NCBI RefSeq assembly: GCF_005280195.1
Contig: NZ_SZPR01000011.1
Span: forward strand, 376,003 to 440,002
DNA length: 64,000 nt
Source of the DNA: Streptomyces galbus
GTDB lineage: Bacteria > Actinomycetota > Actinomycetes > Streptomycetales > Streptomycetaceae
Reading direction: 5' to 3'
Part shown: piece by piece, positions 1 through 8,706 of the stretch
How positions within the stretch are numbered: position 1 is the stretch's first letter
How the letters are laid out: every line of letters starts with the position of its first letter
Notes under the pieces: generated by a model
The model's database searches: none
What the model was told of the DNA's origin: nothing
The model's input: the letters and a program-made list of their open reading frames with translations, nothing else
Position numbers and translations under genes: made by a program

Positions 1-260
1 CGGTGGGAGATGTCCAGGGCGACCGGGCGGGCGCCCTGCGCGGCCAGCCAGCGCGAGCACTGGGCCGCGCCGGCGCCGATCTCCAGGACGTCCCGGCCCT
101 TGAGGTCCTCCGGCGGGCCGAGCAGCTCGGCCTCGACCTCGTCCAGGCCCTCCGGGCCCCACACGAAGCGGTCGTCGCCGAGGAACGTGCCGTGCTCGGT
201 CTGGTACTCGTCCGCGTTGCGGTCCCACCAGCCGCGGTTGGCCCGGGAGCTCTCCGCCAC
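1..260 (-). CDS. class I SAM-dependent methyltransferase, N-terminal part (cut by window edge)
   Basis: This frame runs off the left edge, so only about 86 N-terminal residues are visible. They contain a tryptophan- and aspartate-rich lead (NRGWWDRNADEYQ) and then the SAM-binding motif I, VLEIGAGAAQCSRWLA, followed by PVALDIS. These are typical of class I methyltransferases of unknown substrate. The start is uncertain. The GTG used here (258-260) has no clear ribosome binding site, the frame stays open upstream to a second GTG at 381-383, and the codon where an IIQEP-type start might be expected is ATC rather than ATG. The gene is divergent from rpsA and the two share the upstream region. Confidence 0.75.
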   Translation of the reverse strand, partial: MAESSRANRGWWDRNADEYQTEHGTFLGDDRFVWGPEGLDEVEAELLGPPEDLKGRDVLEIGAGAAQCSRWLAAQGARPVALDISH

Positions 261-478
261 GTCGGCGTCACGCCGGGTGGCCTCCGGCTCGGGCCCGGTG
301 GAATCGGACGATACGGGCTCTTGGATGATCGGCTCCCTCGTCGTACTCTTCCGTCCAACCCCGTCCCGGCGGTGTCCGCGCACGTCCGCGCGCGGCTCCC
401 CGCAGGGCCTTCATGGCCTCGCGGGACAGGATGTGTGCCGGGTTTGCGGCGTTCGCCCCCCGTGGGCGGCTTCGCGCA

Positions 479-507
479 TTGACCCTGCCCGGCTGCCCCC
501 GTATGCT
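479..507 (+). promoter_or_regulatory. vegetative (HrdB-type) promoter of rpsA
   Basis: A -35 box TTGACC (479-484) and a -10 box TATGCT (502-507) are separated by exactly 17 bases, close to the consensus for the principal sigma factor. The predicted transcription start near 514 leaves a leader of about 190 bases before the rpsA start codon. Confidence 0.8.
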
Positions 508-587
508 ACAAGTTGCGCTGCGGGCCTGCGCACCTCAGACGTAGCAGGTCGCGCTCGCATCTGTTGTATGTCCCCTCGGTTGTCGAG

Positions 588-615
588 GCGCCATCACCAG
601 TTCCTGGTGGGGCGC
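588..615 (+). promoter_or_regulatory. hairpin in the long rpsA leader
   Basis: The leader contains the inverted repeat GCGCC-AT-CACCAG, loop TTC, CTGGTG-G-GGCGC. It lies about 90 bases upstream of the rpsA start codon. Ribosomal protein S1 genes are autoregulated through their leader in some bacteria; that role here is inference. Confidence 0.45.
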
Positions 616-707
616 TTCCTTGGCTGTCCGGCTTCTGCAGAGCGAAACGGGCTCCCGGCGTAAGCAGTACCTACGACTTCAATGTCCGTACCGGAGCCCT
701 TTCCCAC

Positions 708-2204
708 ATGACGAGCAGCACCGAGACCACCGCCACCACCCCGCAGGTAGCGGTCAACGACATCGGTAACGAGGAAGCCTTCCTCGCCGCGATCGACGAG
801 ACGATCAAGTACTTCAACGACGGCGACATCGTCGACGGCGTCATCGTGAAGGTCGACCGGGACGAGGTCCTGCTCGACATCGGTTACAAGACCGAAGGTG
901 TCATCCCGAGCCGCGAGCTCTCGATCAAGCACGACGTCGACCCCAACGAGGTCGTCGCCGTCGGTGACGAGATCGAGGCCCTGGTCCTCCAGAAGGAGGA
1001 CAAGGAAGGCCGCCTGATCCTCTCGAAGAAGCGCGCCCAGTACGAGCGTGCCTGGGGCACCATCGAGAAGATCAAGGAAGAGGACGGCATCGTCACCGGT
1101 ACCGTCATCGAGGTCGTCAAGGGTGGTCTCATCCTCGACATCGGCCTCCGCGGCTTCCTCCCGGCCTCCCTGGTCGAGATGCGCCGTGTCCGCGACCTCC
1201 AGCCCTACGTGGGCAAGGAGCTCGAAGCCAAGATCATCGAGCTGGACAAGAACCGCAACAACGTGGTCCTGTCCCGCCGTGCCTGGCTCGAGCAGACCCA
1301 GTCCGAGGTCCGCCAGACCTTCCTCACGACCCTGCAGAAGGGTCAGGTCCGCTCCGGCGTGGTCTCCTCGATCGTCAACTTCGGTGCCTTCGTGGACCTG
1401 GGTGGCGTCGACGGTCTGGTCCACGTCTCCGAGCTCTCCTGGAAGCACATCGACCACCCCTCCGAGGTCGTCGAGGTCGGCCAGGAGGTCACGGTCGAGG
1501 TCCTCGACGTCGACATGGACCGCGAGCGCGTCTCCCTGTCGCTGAAGGCGACCCAGGAAGACCCGTGGCAGCAGTTCGCCCGCACCCACCAGATCGGCCA
1601 GGTCGTGCCCGGCAAGGTCACGAAGCTGGTTCCGTTCGGTGCGTTCGTCCGCGTGGACGAGGGCATCGAGGGTCTGGTCCACATCTCCGAGCTGGCCGAG
1701 CGCCACGTGGAGATCCCGGAGCAGGTCGTCCAGGTCAACGACGAGATCTTCGTCAAGGTCATCGACATCGACCTCGAGCGCCGTCGCATCAGCCTCTCGC
1801 TGAAGCAGGCCAACGAGTCCTTCGGTTCCGACCCGGCCTCGGTCGAGTTCGACCCGACGCTGTACGGCATGGCCGCGTCGTACGACGACCAGGGCAACTA
1901 CATCTACCCCGAGGGCTTCGACCCCGAGACCAACGACTGGCTCGAGGGCTACGAGAAGCAGCGCGAGGAGTGGGAGCGCCAGTACGCCGAGGCGCAGACC
2001 CGCTTCGAGCAGCACCAGCAGCAGGTCATCAAGAGCCGCGAGGCCGACGCTGCCGCTGCCGCCGAGGGCGGCGACGCCGCCGGTGCGGCTCCGGCCGCGG
2101 GTGGCGGTTCGTACTCCTCCGAGGGCGCGGACACCTCCGGTGCCCTGGCCTCGGACGAGGCGCTGGCCGCGCTCCGCGAGAAGCTCGCCGGCGGCCAGAG
2201 CTGA
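708..2204 (+). CDS. rpsA: 30S ribosomal protein S1
   Basis: The product is a 498-residue S1 protein that helps the 30S subunit bind and unfold mRNA. Four S1 (OB-fold) domains are visible at about residues 35-105, 120-190, 205-275 and 292-362. The third and fourth carry the classic motifs VNFGAFVDLGGVDGLVHVSEL and VPFGAFVRVDEGIEGLVHISEL in shortened form (NFGAFV, PFGAFV, GLVH). A charged Glu/Gln-rich helix and an Ala/Gly/Ser-rich tail follow, as in actinobacterial S1, which has four domains rather than the six of Escherichia coli. ATG 708 was chosen because GGAG lies at 693-696 and because MTSSTETT is the expected actinobacterial N-terminus. Confidence 0.97.
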   Translation: MTSSTETTATTPQVAVNDIGNEEAFLAAIDETIKYFNDGDIVDGVIVKVDRDEVLLDIGYKTEGVIPSRELSIKHDVDPNEVVAVGDEIEALVLQKEDKEGRLILSKKRAQYERAWGTIEKIKEEDGIVTGTVIEVVKGGLILDIGLRGFLPASLVEMRRVRDLQPYVGKELEAKIIELDKNRNNVVLSRRAWLEQTQSEVRQTFLTTLQKGQVRSGVVSSIVNFGAFVDLGGVDGLVHVSELSWKHIDHPSEVVEVGQEVTVEVLDVDMDRERVSLSLKATQEDPWQQFARTHQIGQVVPGKVTKLVPFGAFVRVDEGIEGLVHISELAERHVEIPEQVVQVNDEIFVKVIDIDLERRRISLSLKQANESFGSDPASVEFDPTLYGMAASYDDQGNYIYPEGFDPETNDWLEGYEKQREEWERQYAEAQTRFEQHQQQVIKSREADAAAAAEGGDAAGAAPAAGGGSYSSEGADTSGALASDEALAALREKLAGGQS

Positions 2205-2237
2205 GCCCACGCTCACTCTGAGCAGTAGCTCCTGACT

Positions 2238-2269
2238 GAGGGGCCGTACCTTCCGGGGTGCGGCCCCTC
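2238..2269 (+). terminator. hairpin terminator after rpsA
   Basis: GAGGGGCCG and CGGCCCCTC form a perfect 9-bp stem 33 bases past the rpsA stop codon. There is no T-run, which is usual for Streptomyces terminators. Confidence 0.7.
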
Positions 2270-2389
2270 AGCCGTGCCGACTCCGCCCGCGGCCTCCCGG
2301 ACGCGCCGGCTCGATCACGCTCCCTCCTCGGGGAATGCCCCCGCCCGCAAGGGCGTTGTGACGTACGAACACGAGGAGGAGCGGTCACT

Positions 2390-3328
2390 GTGCTTGATCC
2401 ACAGGGTTTGTACGCGTGGGAACCGAAGGGCCTGGCCGTCGTCGACATGGCGCTCGCCCAGGAGTCCGCCGGCCTTGTCATGCTCTACCACTTCGACGGC
2501 TACATCGACGCGGGGGAGACCGGCGACCAGATCGTCGAGCGCCTCCTCGACGCGCTGCCCCACCAACTCGTCGCACGCTTCGACCACGATCGCCTGGTCG
2601 ACTACCGCGCCCGCCGCCCCCTGCTCACCTTCCGGCGCGACCGCTGGACCGAGTACGAGGACCCGGCCATCGAGGTCCACCTCGTCCAGGACACCACCGG
2701 GGCGCCCTTCCTACTGCTGTCCGGCCCCGAGCCCGACGTGGAGTGGGAGCGTTTCGCCGCCGCCGTACGGCAGATCGTGGAGCGGCTCGGCGTCCGCCTC
2801 TCGGTGAACTTCCACGGCATCCCCATGGGCGTCCCGCACACCCGCCCGGTGGGCCTCACGCCGCACGGCAACCGCACCGACCTGATCCCCGGCCACCGCA
2901 GCCCCTTCGACGAGGCCCAGGTGCCCGGCAGCGCCGAGGCGCTCGTCGAGTACCGCCTCATGGAGTCCGGCCACGACGTCCTGGGCGTCGCCGCGCACGT
3001 GCCGCACTACATCGCGCGCTCCGCGTACCCGGACGCCGCCCTGACCGTCCTGGAGGCCATCACGGCCGCCACCGGACTGGTGCTGCCGGGCGTCGCCCAC
3101 GCGCTGCGCACCGACGCGCACCGCACCCAGACCGAGATCGACCGCCAGATCCGCGAGGGCGACGAGGAGCTCACCGCCCTCGTCGAGGGCCTGGAGCACC
3201 AGTACGACGCCGTCGCGGGCGCCGAGACCCGGGGCAACATGCTCGCCGAGCCGGTGGACATCCCGTCGGCGGACGAGATCGGGCAGGAGTTCGAGCGCTT
3301 CCTGGCGGAGCGTGAAGGGGACGGGTGA
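2390..3328 (+). CDS. PAC2 family protein
   Basis: The 312-residue product belongs to the PAC2 family, whose founder is a proteasome-assembly chaperone. Actinobacterial members are conserved but their function is not established. Family features seen are [15 protein letters not shown] near residue 25, the [16 protein letters not shown] segment in the middle, and [15 protein letters not shown], the region that in this family carries the PHY motif. GTG 2390 was chosen because GAGGAGGAGCGG lies just upstream. The gene is in the same direction as coaE, 100 bases away. Streptomyces does encode a proteasome, so a link is possible but not shown. Confidence 0.85.
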   Translation: MLDPQGLYAWEPKGLAVVDMALAQESAGLVMLYHFDGYIDAGETGDQIVERLLDALPHQLVARFDHDRLVDYRARRPLLTFRRDRWTEYEDPAIEVHLVQDTTGAPFLLLSGPEPDVEWERFAAAVRQIVERLGVRLSVNFHGIPMGVPHTRPVGLTPHGNRTDLIPGHRSPFDEAQVPGSAEALVEYRLMESGHDVLGVAAHVPHYIARSAYPDAALTVLEAITAATGLVLPGVAHALRTDAHRTQTEIDRQIREGDEELTALVEGLEHQYDAVAGAETRGNMLAEPVDIPSADEIGQEFERFLAEREGDG

Positions 3329-3428
3329 ACGGGCGGTCCGGACGAACGGGGGAGCGGGCCGGCCCGACGCGTGAGGCGCGGACGCCCTCCCGTACGGCAC
3401 CTGCGGCCGAGCGTCTAGGCTTCCCCTC

Positions 3429-4076
3429 ATGCTGAAGGTGGGCCTGACCGGCGGGATCGGCGCCGGCAAGAGCGAGGTGTCGCGGCTGCTGGTCGAGTGC
3501 GGTGCCGTGCTCGTCGACGCGGACCGCATCGCGCGCGAGGTCGTCGAGCCCGGCACGCCCGGCCTCGCGGCCGTCGTCGAGGCGTTCGGCGAGGACGTGC
3601 TGACCGCGGAGGGCCGCCTGGACCGCCCCAAGCTGGGCTCCCTCGTCTTCACCGACCCGCAGAAGCTGGCCCTGCTCAACTCGATCGTCCACCCCCTGGT
3701 CGGCGCCCGCTCCCGTGCGCTGGAGGAGGCCGCCCCCGAGGACGCCGTCGTCGTCCACGACGTCCCGCTCCTCACGGAGAACGGCCTGGCGCCCCTCTAC
3801 GACGTCGTGGTCGTCGTCGACGCGCGCCCCGAGACGCAGCTCGACCGGCTGGTGCGGCTGCGCGGCATGAGCGAGCAGGACGCCCGCGCGCGGATGGCCG
3901 CGCAGGCGACCCGCGAGCAGCGCCGCGCGATCGCGGACATCGTGGTCGACAACGACGTACCGCTCCCGGAGCTGCACCGGCGCGTGCACGAGGTGTGGGC
4001 GGAGCTGACCCGCCGGGCCCGGGCCACGCGGGAGACGGCCGGGGACGCCGGGCAGGCCGGTCAGGCCGGGGAATAG
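3429..4076 (+). CDS. coaE: dephospho-CoA kinase
   Basis: CoaE phosphorylates the 3'-hydroxyl of the ribose of dephospho-CoA with ATP, the last step of coenzyme A synthesis in the cytoplasm. The 215-residue protein has the Walker A loop GGIGAGKS at residues 8-15, then [14 protein letters not shown], the conserved dephospho-CoA-binding segment, and [12 protein letters not shown] before the lid region [17 protein letters not shown]. The C-terminus is Ala/Gly-rich and probably disordered. Location a few kilobases downstream of rpsA is conserved in actinomycetes. Confidence 0.96.
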   Translation: MLKVGLTGGIGAGKSEVSRLLVECGAVLVDADRIAREVVEPGTPGLAAVVEAFGEDVLTAEGRLDRPKLGSLVFTDPQKLALLNSIVHPLVGARSRALEEAAPEDAVVVHDVPLLTENGLAPLYDVVVVVDARPETQLDRLVRLRGMSEQDARARMAAQATREQRRAIADIVVDNDVPLPELHRRVHEVWAELTRRARATRETAGDAGQAGQAGE

Positions 4077-4126
4077 GGGTACTCGGACCGGGCGTTGAAC
4101 CCTCTCAGCGAGGGAAGGAATTCGCC

Positions 4127-4507
4127 GTGCCCGAAACCAGCGGTTCGACCGGACGCAGTCCGGAGACGCACGTCATCGACTTCCGCGCCGCCGAGCAACT
4201 GCTCGCCGCGCGGGACCCGCGGGGCGCGGTGAAGCTGCTCGACGGCGTCATCGCCGCCCACCCCGAGAACACCGCCGCCCGGTTGCTGCGCGCGCGTGCC
4301 TTCTTCGCCGCCGCGCAACTGCGACCCGCCGAGCTGGAGTTCACGGTCGTCCTGGAGCGCGAACCGGACAACGCCTACGCCCACTACGCCCTCGGCCGCA
4401 CCTACGAGCGCCAGGGCCGCGACGACCAGGCCAAGCGCCACTTCCGGCTGGCCGCCGCGCTGGACCCCAACCCGCGCCACCTGAAGGCCGCCCGCTTCGA
4501 CACGTGA
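4127..4507 (+). CDS. small tetratricopeptide-repeat protein
   Basis: The 126-residue product contains about three TPR-like helical repeats: AEQLLAARDPRGAVKLLDGVI, HPENTAARLLRARAFFAAAQ and PDNAYAHYALGRTYERQG (each quoted in part). TPR proteins mediate protein-protein contacts, and no partner can be named here. GTG 4127 follows an AGGGAAGGAA ribosome binding site, giving the N-terminus VPETSGSTG. It lies 50 bases after coaE and is probably co-transcribed with it. Confidence 0.8.
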   Translation: MPETSGSTGRSPETHVIDFRAAEQLLAARDPRGAVKLLDGVIAAHPENTAARLLRARAFFAAAQLRPAELEFTVVLEREPDNAYAHYALGRTYERQGRDDQAKRHFRLAAALDPNPRHLKAARFDT

Positions 4508-4587
4508 GGCGAGGGCGGCGCCCGTACGGCGGTGGTTCCGCCCGGACGGCGACCCCGCAGGACCCGGGCGCCCCGCGGACCCAGCCG

Positions 4588-4854
4588 TCAGCGCCCGCGC
4601 TGCTCCGGCGGGCGGTACGGCGGGACGTCCGGGCCGGGCTGGTAGTGCGGGCCCTGCCGGATGTGCCGCAGGACGCTCGCCAGGTCCACCGTGACCACCA
4701 GCCACAGCACCCCGCACGCGGCCGCCCAGCCCGGACGCCCGGCGAGCGCGAACGCCGCCGTGCCGAAGACCGACCAGGCGAGCCCCCACAGACACAGCCA
4801 GAGCCGGGCCCGCAGCGCGCTGCGCGCCGTCCTCGGTTCACTGCCCGTACGCAT
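4588..4854 (-). CDS. small two-helix membrane protein of unknown function
   Basis: The 88-residue product has two hydrophobic segments, at about residues 18-38 (LWLCLWGLAWSVFGTAAFAL) and 43-60 (WAAACGVLWLVVTVDLA), followed by a polar proline- and arginine-rich tail ending PPYRPPEQRGR. No family is recognised. It is divergent from the acyltransferase gene at 4907, and only 52 bases separate the two starts. Confidence 0.6.
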   Translation of the reverse strand: MRTGSEPRTARSALRARLWLCLWGLAWSVFGTAAFALAGRPGWAAACGVLWLVVTVDLASVLRHIRQGPHYQPGPDVPPYRPPEQRGR

Positions 4855-4906
4855 CCGTGCTCCACTCCTCACTGAGACAGGTACCCACCGGTGAAAGGGG
4901 CCGCAC

Positions 4907-5833
4907 GTGCTGCCGGAGCCCGACGAACTGGCCGGGGCGCTGCTCGACCTCGCGGTGCCGCACGAGGACATCGACACGGCGGCCCGCCTCAGCCGCCGCG
5001 TGGCGGACGACCCGGAGGCGCTGGCCTGCCTGGAGCGCTCCGTCGCGCTGCTCGTGGCGGACATGGGCACCGTCCGCGCACCGGTCGAGCTGCCGGCGTA
5101 CGCCGGCAGGTGCGGGGCCACGGCGCGCTATTTCCCGCTGTACGTCTTCGCCGCGGCCCTGCCGTACGTGCGCGCGTACCACCGTGACCTGGGCGTCCCC
5201 GAGGAGATCAGTCGCCGTACCCTCGCCGACGTGGGCCGGGGCGTGGCCCTGCACCGCCGCCGGCACGGCACCGGCGGCCTGCTGAAACCGCGGTGGCTGT
5301 ACCTGCACTTCCACGGCGAGCTCTACCACCTGGGCCGGCTCCAGTTCCAGCGCACCCGGATCGGGAGCTGGACCGGCGACGCCGCCGCGGCGGCGGGACT
5401 GCCGGTCGGCCTCGGCGACCCGGCGCTCGGCGTGCACGTACCGGACTTCCTGGGCCCGCTGACCCCCGCGGCCTGCGACCGGTCCGTCGCGCTGGCCCGC
5501 GCCTTCTTCGCGCGCCACTTCCCGCGCGAGCCGTACGCGGTGGCGACCTGCGGCTCCTGGCTGCTCGACCCGCAGCTCAAGCGGTACCTGCCTGCGGACT
5601 CGCACATCGTCCGTTTCCAGGACCGCTTCCGGCTGAGTCACCTGCCCGACGAACCGCAGGACCTCACCCCGGTGCGCTACGTCTTCGGCACCACGGACGT
5701 CCCCCTGGACCGGCTGCCACGCCGGACGCGGTTGGAACGGGCGGTGGTGGACCATCTGCGGGGCGGAGGGCACTGGTACGTGGGGCACGGCTGGTTCGGG
5801 TGGGAGGAGACTCGAACGGACTCGAACGGGTGA
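4907..5833 (+). CDS. acyltransferase-domain protein (NAT_N/GNAT_C type)
   Basis: The 308-residue protein resembles the actinobacterial two-domain N-acyltransferase-like family, with a helical N-terminal domain and a GNAT-like C-terminal domain. Recognisable pieces are PLYVFAAALPYVRAYHRDLG, the family-typical WLYLHFHGELYHLGRLQFQR near residue 130, VHVPDFLGPLTPAACDRS, and a C-terminal HLRGGGHWYVGHGWF. Substrate and acyl donor are unknown. GTG 4907 is the only start that keeps the LPEPDELAGALL N-terminus without running into the divergent gene. Confidence 0.7.
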   Translation: MLPEPDELAGALLDLAVPHEDIDTAARLSRRVADDPEALACLERSVALLVADMGTVRAPVELPAYAGRCGATARYFPLYVFAAALPYVRAYHRDLGVPEEISRRTLADVGRGVALHRRRHGTGGLLKPRWLYLHFHGELYHLGRLQFQRTRIGSWTGDAAAAAGLPVGLGDPALGVHVPDFLGPLTPAACDRSVALARAFFARHFPREPYAVATCGSWLLDPQLKRYLPADSHIVRFQDRFRLSHLPDEPQDLTPVRYVFGTTDVPLDRLPRRTRLERAVVDHLRGGGHWYVGHGWFGWEETRTDSNG

Positions 5834-5882
5834 ACCGGCGTGACGGAGGAACGGCCGGGCGGGGACCGGCCGTTGGACGGGC

Positions 5883-6605
5883 ATGACGACGGAACTGCGA
5901 GACGGACACGACGGCACCGGACCCGGCGCGATCACCCCCGACGGCTGCGCGGTCGAGCTCTACTCACGGCTGCCCGTGGGGGACGAGCCGGACATCATCG
6001 CGGCCGCGGTGCCCGCGGGCGCGCACATCCTGGAACTGGGCAGCGGAGTGGGCCGGGTGACCCACGCCCTGCTGGAGCGCGGGTTCACGGTCACGGCGGT
6101 GGACGAGTCGCCGCAGATGCTGGAGCGCGTCCGGGGGGCGCGCACGATATGCAGCCCGATCGAGACCCTCGACCTGGGCGGTGAGACCTTCGACGTGGTG
6201 ATGCTCGGGTCGTTCCTCGTCCACGCGGGCGACGAGACCGTCCGCCGGGGCCTGCTGCGCACCTGCGTCCGGCACGTCGCGCCGGGCGGCTGCGTCCTCA
6301 TCCAGCGCGAGGGGGAGGACTACCACAGCGACCTGCCGCGTGAACGCGTCGATCCCAGCGGCTTCACGGTGCGGATCCTGTCGGCCGACCCGGTCGGCGA
6401 CGGGGTGCACTCCGTGCACGCCGAGTACGTGTTCCCGGACGCGGTCTGGACCCAGACGTTCCTCTCCCGCCCCCTGACCCGGGAGCAGTTCGAGGACGCC
6501 TTGGCGGAGGCGGGGTTGCGGGTCGACCGCTATCTGACCGAGGACCGGATATGGGTGCGGGCGGTACCGATGAGTCAGGGGCGGGGGCGGGGTCTGTCCT
6601 GGTGA
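5883..6605 (+). CDS. class I SAM-dependent methyltransferase
   Basis: The 240-residue protein has SAM motif I ILELGSGVGRVTHALLERG near residue 50, an acidic motif II VTAVDESPQMLERV, and the post-motif segment TFDVVMLGSFLVHAG. This matches small methyltransferases related to the UbiE/Methyltransf_25 group. The substrate cannot be inferred. The gene lies 50 bases after the acyltransferase gene and 32 bases before the DoxX gene, all in one direction, so the three may share a transcript. Confidence 0.85.
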   Translation: MTTELRDGHDGTGPGAITPDGCAVELYSRLPVGDEPDIIAAAVPAGAHILELGSGVGRVTHALLERGFTVTAVDESPQMLERVRGARTICSPIETLDLGGETFDVVMLGSFLVHAGDETVRRGLLRTCVRHVAPGGCVLIQREGEDYHSDLPRERVDPSGFTVRILSADPVGDGVHSVHAEYVFPDAVWTQTFLSRPLTREQFEDALAEAGLRVDRYLTEDRIWVRAVPMSQGRGRGLSW

Positions 6606-6637
6606 CAGCACGATGACCGCTTCCCCGAGGAGACCCC

Positions 6638-7081
6638 ATGTCCGAGACCACCGCTTCCGTCGCCGTCGCCGACCAGCCGGTCACCATGACCGCCGGGCGC
6701 CGCCGCGCCCGGACCGCCCTGCGCGGGCTCCAGGTGCTGCTCGCCCTGTTCTACGCGCTCGCGAGCGCGCTGCCGAAGCTGATCGCCTACCCGGCAGCCG
6801 TCGAGTCCTTCGACAGGCTCGGCTGGGGGACGGCGGGGATGTACGTCATCGGCGCACTCGAACTGGCCGGTGCGGTCGCGCTGTTGGTGCCGGTGCTGCA
6901 GTCGGTCGCGGCGATCGCCCTCAGCGCGCTGATGGCGGGCGCGTTCGTCGTCCAGCTCACGGCCTTCGACGGGGAGAACGCTGCCACGCCCCTCGTCCTG
7001 ATCGTCCCCCTCGCGCTGATCGCCTGGGCCCGGCGCGACCGCAACAGCGAGCTGCTGCGGCTGGTCCGCGGCGGGAAGTGA
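6638..7081 (+). CDS. DoxX family membrane protein
   Basis: The 147-residue product has four hydrophobic helices after a polar N-terminus of about 30 residues. The first helix carries VLLALFYALASALPKLIAYP and is followed by the DoxX-like FDRLGWG segment. DoxX proteins are small four-helix membrane proteins; mycobacterial members act in thiol redox stress, but no such role can be assigned here. GAGGAG lies 8 bases before ATG 6638. Confidence 0.85.
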   Translation: MSETTASVAVADQPVTMTAGRRRARTALRGLQVLLALFYALASALPKLIAYPAAVESFDRLGWGTAGMYVIGALELAGAVALLVPVLQSVAAIALSALMAGAFVVQLTAFDGENAATPLVLIVPLALIAWARRDRNSELLRLVRGGK

Positions 7082-7230
7082 GCGGCGAGGGGGCGGGGCC
7101 GGGGACGGGGGTCCGGGCGGTCGGGCTCGGGCCTCCGGGCGGCCGGACTGGGGCGACCTGGGGCCCCGGGCGGCCCGGCTCGGGCGACCTCGGGACTCCG
7201 GCCGGCCGGTCGGGTCAGCGGGGACCCGGG

Positions 7231-7312
7231 CCACCGGTGGGTCAGCGTGAGTCCGGGCGTGCGGGGCCGGGCCACCGGTGGGTCAGCGTGAGCCCGGGCG
7301 TGCGGGGCCGGG
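7231..7312. repeat. 41-bp tandem duplication at the 3' end of the S4-domain gene
   Basis: Two head-to-tail copies (7231-7271 and 7272-7312) each start CCACCGGTGGGTCAGCGTGA and differ at one base (T at 7252, C at 7293). A partial relic, GGGTCAGCGGGGACCCGGGCC-like, precedes them at about 7211-7231. The stop codon of the S4-domain gene lies inside the second copy. The rest of the 7082-7282 interval is G-rich low-complexity sequence without a supported gene. Confidence 0.9.
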
Positions 7313-7861
7313 GCCGGAGCCCGGGATGCTCCCCGGGGTGCCGCTGAGGCCGCGCAGTGCCCGCAGTCGTTCCATCTCGCGGCGGTCGCGCTTGGTCGGG
7401 CGGCCCGCGCCGCGGTCGCGGATGCCGGCCGGGGCGATCGCCTCGCGGGGCGGGGGCGGCGGGCTGTTGTCGACGTAGCACTGGACGGCGACCGGCGCAC
7501 CCACCCGCTTGCGGATGAGGCGGGTGACGATCACGACCCGCTCCCGGTACTCCTGGCGGACCCGCACCTCGTCGCCGACGCGGACGGAGTAGGCGGGCTT
7601 CACCCGCTCCCCGTTCACCCGGACATGTCCGCCCCGGCAGGCGGCGGCCCCCTGGGAACGGGTCTTGACCAGCCGGACCGACCAGATCCAACTGTCGATG
7701 CGCACGGACTCGCCCGCGGCCGGTCCGGCCGCCTCGGCGGCGGCCACCGCAGCAGCGATCTTCGGGTCCGGTGCCGGGCTCCCCGCAGCGGCGGGCGGCT
7801 GCTCGGCGGACGTCCCGCCGGCCGTGCCCGTCGTCTCCTGCTCCGCGCCTTCAGCAACCAT
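7283..7861 (-). CDS. S4-domain RNA-binding protein, Hsp15/RqcP-like
   Basis: The 192-residue protein has one S4 domain in its middle (VRIDSWIWSVRLVKTRSQGA, then CRGGHVRVNGERVKPAYSVRVGDEV), at about residues 55-105. This is the pattern of Hsp15 (HslR), which binds stalled 50S subunits carrying peptidyl-tRNA, and of the related RqcP. Unusual are an Ala/Pro-rich N-terminal extension of about 50 residues and a basic Pro/Gly-rich tail ending PGSGPGPARPGSR, whose last codons lie in a tandem duplication. ATG 7861 was chosen; there is no strong ribosome binding site. Confidence 0.8.
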   Translation of the reverse strand: MVAEGAEQETTGTAGGTSAEQPPAAAGSPAPDPKIAAAVAAAEAAGPAAGESVRIDSWIWSVRLVKTRSQGAAACRGGHVRVNGERVKPAYSVRVGDEVRVRQEYRERVVIVTRLIRKRVGAPVAVQCYVDNSPPPPPREAIAPAGIRDRGAGRPTKRDRREMERLRALRGLSGTPGSIPGSGPGPARPGSR

Positions 7862-7929
7862 GCACCCGACGATAACCGCTGGCCCCACGCGATCCCGAAC
7901 GGTTTCCGCTGCGGGCCTACCGTGGGGGC

Positions 7930-8664
7930 ATGAACACCCACGGCCCCGCCGGTCTCGCCGACCTCGACCACCGCATCGCCGGTTGCCGCGCGTGCCCCCG
8001 GCTGGTCGCGTGGCGGGAGGAGGTCGCCCGGGTCAAGCGGGCCGCCTTCGCGGACTGGACGTACTGGGGGCGCCCGGTGCCGGGCTTCGGACCGGACGAC
8101 GCCCGGCTGCTGATCCTCGGGCTGGCCCCGGCCGCGCACGGCGGCAACCGCACGGGCCGCATGTTCACCGGCGACCGCTCGGGCGACGTGCTGTACCGGG
8201 CGCTGTACGAGGTGGGGCTCGCCTCCCAGCCGGAGGCGGTCGCCATGGACGACGGGCTGGAGCTGTACGGCGTGCGGATCACCTCACCGGTGCACTGCGC
8301 ACCGCCCGAGAACAAGCCGACCCCCACCGAACGGGACACCTGCCGCGCCTGGCTGGTGCAGGAGCTGCGGCTGCTGCGGCCCAGCGTGCGGGCGGTCGTC
8401 GTGCTGGGGGCGTTCGGCTGGCAGGCCGCCCTGCCGGCGTTCGCCGAGGCCGGGTGGACCGTGCCGAGGCCCCGCCCGGCCTTCGCCCACGGCGTCCGCG
8501 TCACGCTGGCCCCGGCGGGGGCACCGGCCGACGCGCCCGCCCCGCTCGACCTCTTCGGCTGTTTCCACGTCAGCCAGCGCAACACGTTCACCGGCCGCCT
8601 CACCCCCGAGATGCTCCGCGAGGTCCTGCGGACGGCGGCGACCACGGCGGGGCTGCTGCCGTGA
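7930..8664 (+). CDS. udgB: uracil-DNA glycosylase, family 5 (UdgB type)
   Basis: The 244-residue enzyme should excise uracil and other deaminated bases from DNA. The family-5 active-site motif GLAPAAHGGNRTGR is at about residues 64-77, with FTGDRSG next to it, and the second motif is HVSQRNTFTGRLT near residue 217. Four cysteines, C19, C22, C123 and C138, are placed as the ligands of the 4Fe-4S cluster of this family. Unlike ogt and uvrB nearby, there is no TTGTCAGTG element in its upstream region, although TACCGT stands 6 bases before the ATG. Confidence 0.92.
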   Translation: MNTHGPAGLADLDHRIAGCRACPRLVAWREEVARVKRAAFADWTYWGRPVPGFGPDDARLLILGLAPAAHGGNRTGRMFTGDRSGDVLYRALYEVGLASQPEAVAMDDGLELYGVRITSPVHCAPPENKPTPTERDTCRAWLVQELRLLRPSVRAVVVLGAFGWQAALPAFAEAGWTVPRPRPAFAHGVRVTLAPAGAPADAPAPLDLFGCFHVSQRNTFTGRLTPEMLREVLRTAATTAGLLP

Positions 8665-8706
8665 CGCCGAGGGGCCGCAGGGTGGGGGTGCGGACGCGCC
8701 GTCCGC

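Noticed and set aside
7900..7929. Possible leaderless damage promoter at udgB
   Set aside because: TACCGT stands 6 bases before the ATG, as in ogt, but no TTGTC or similar box lies at the required distance upstream.
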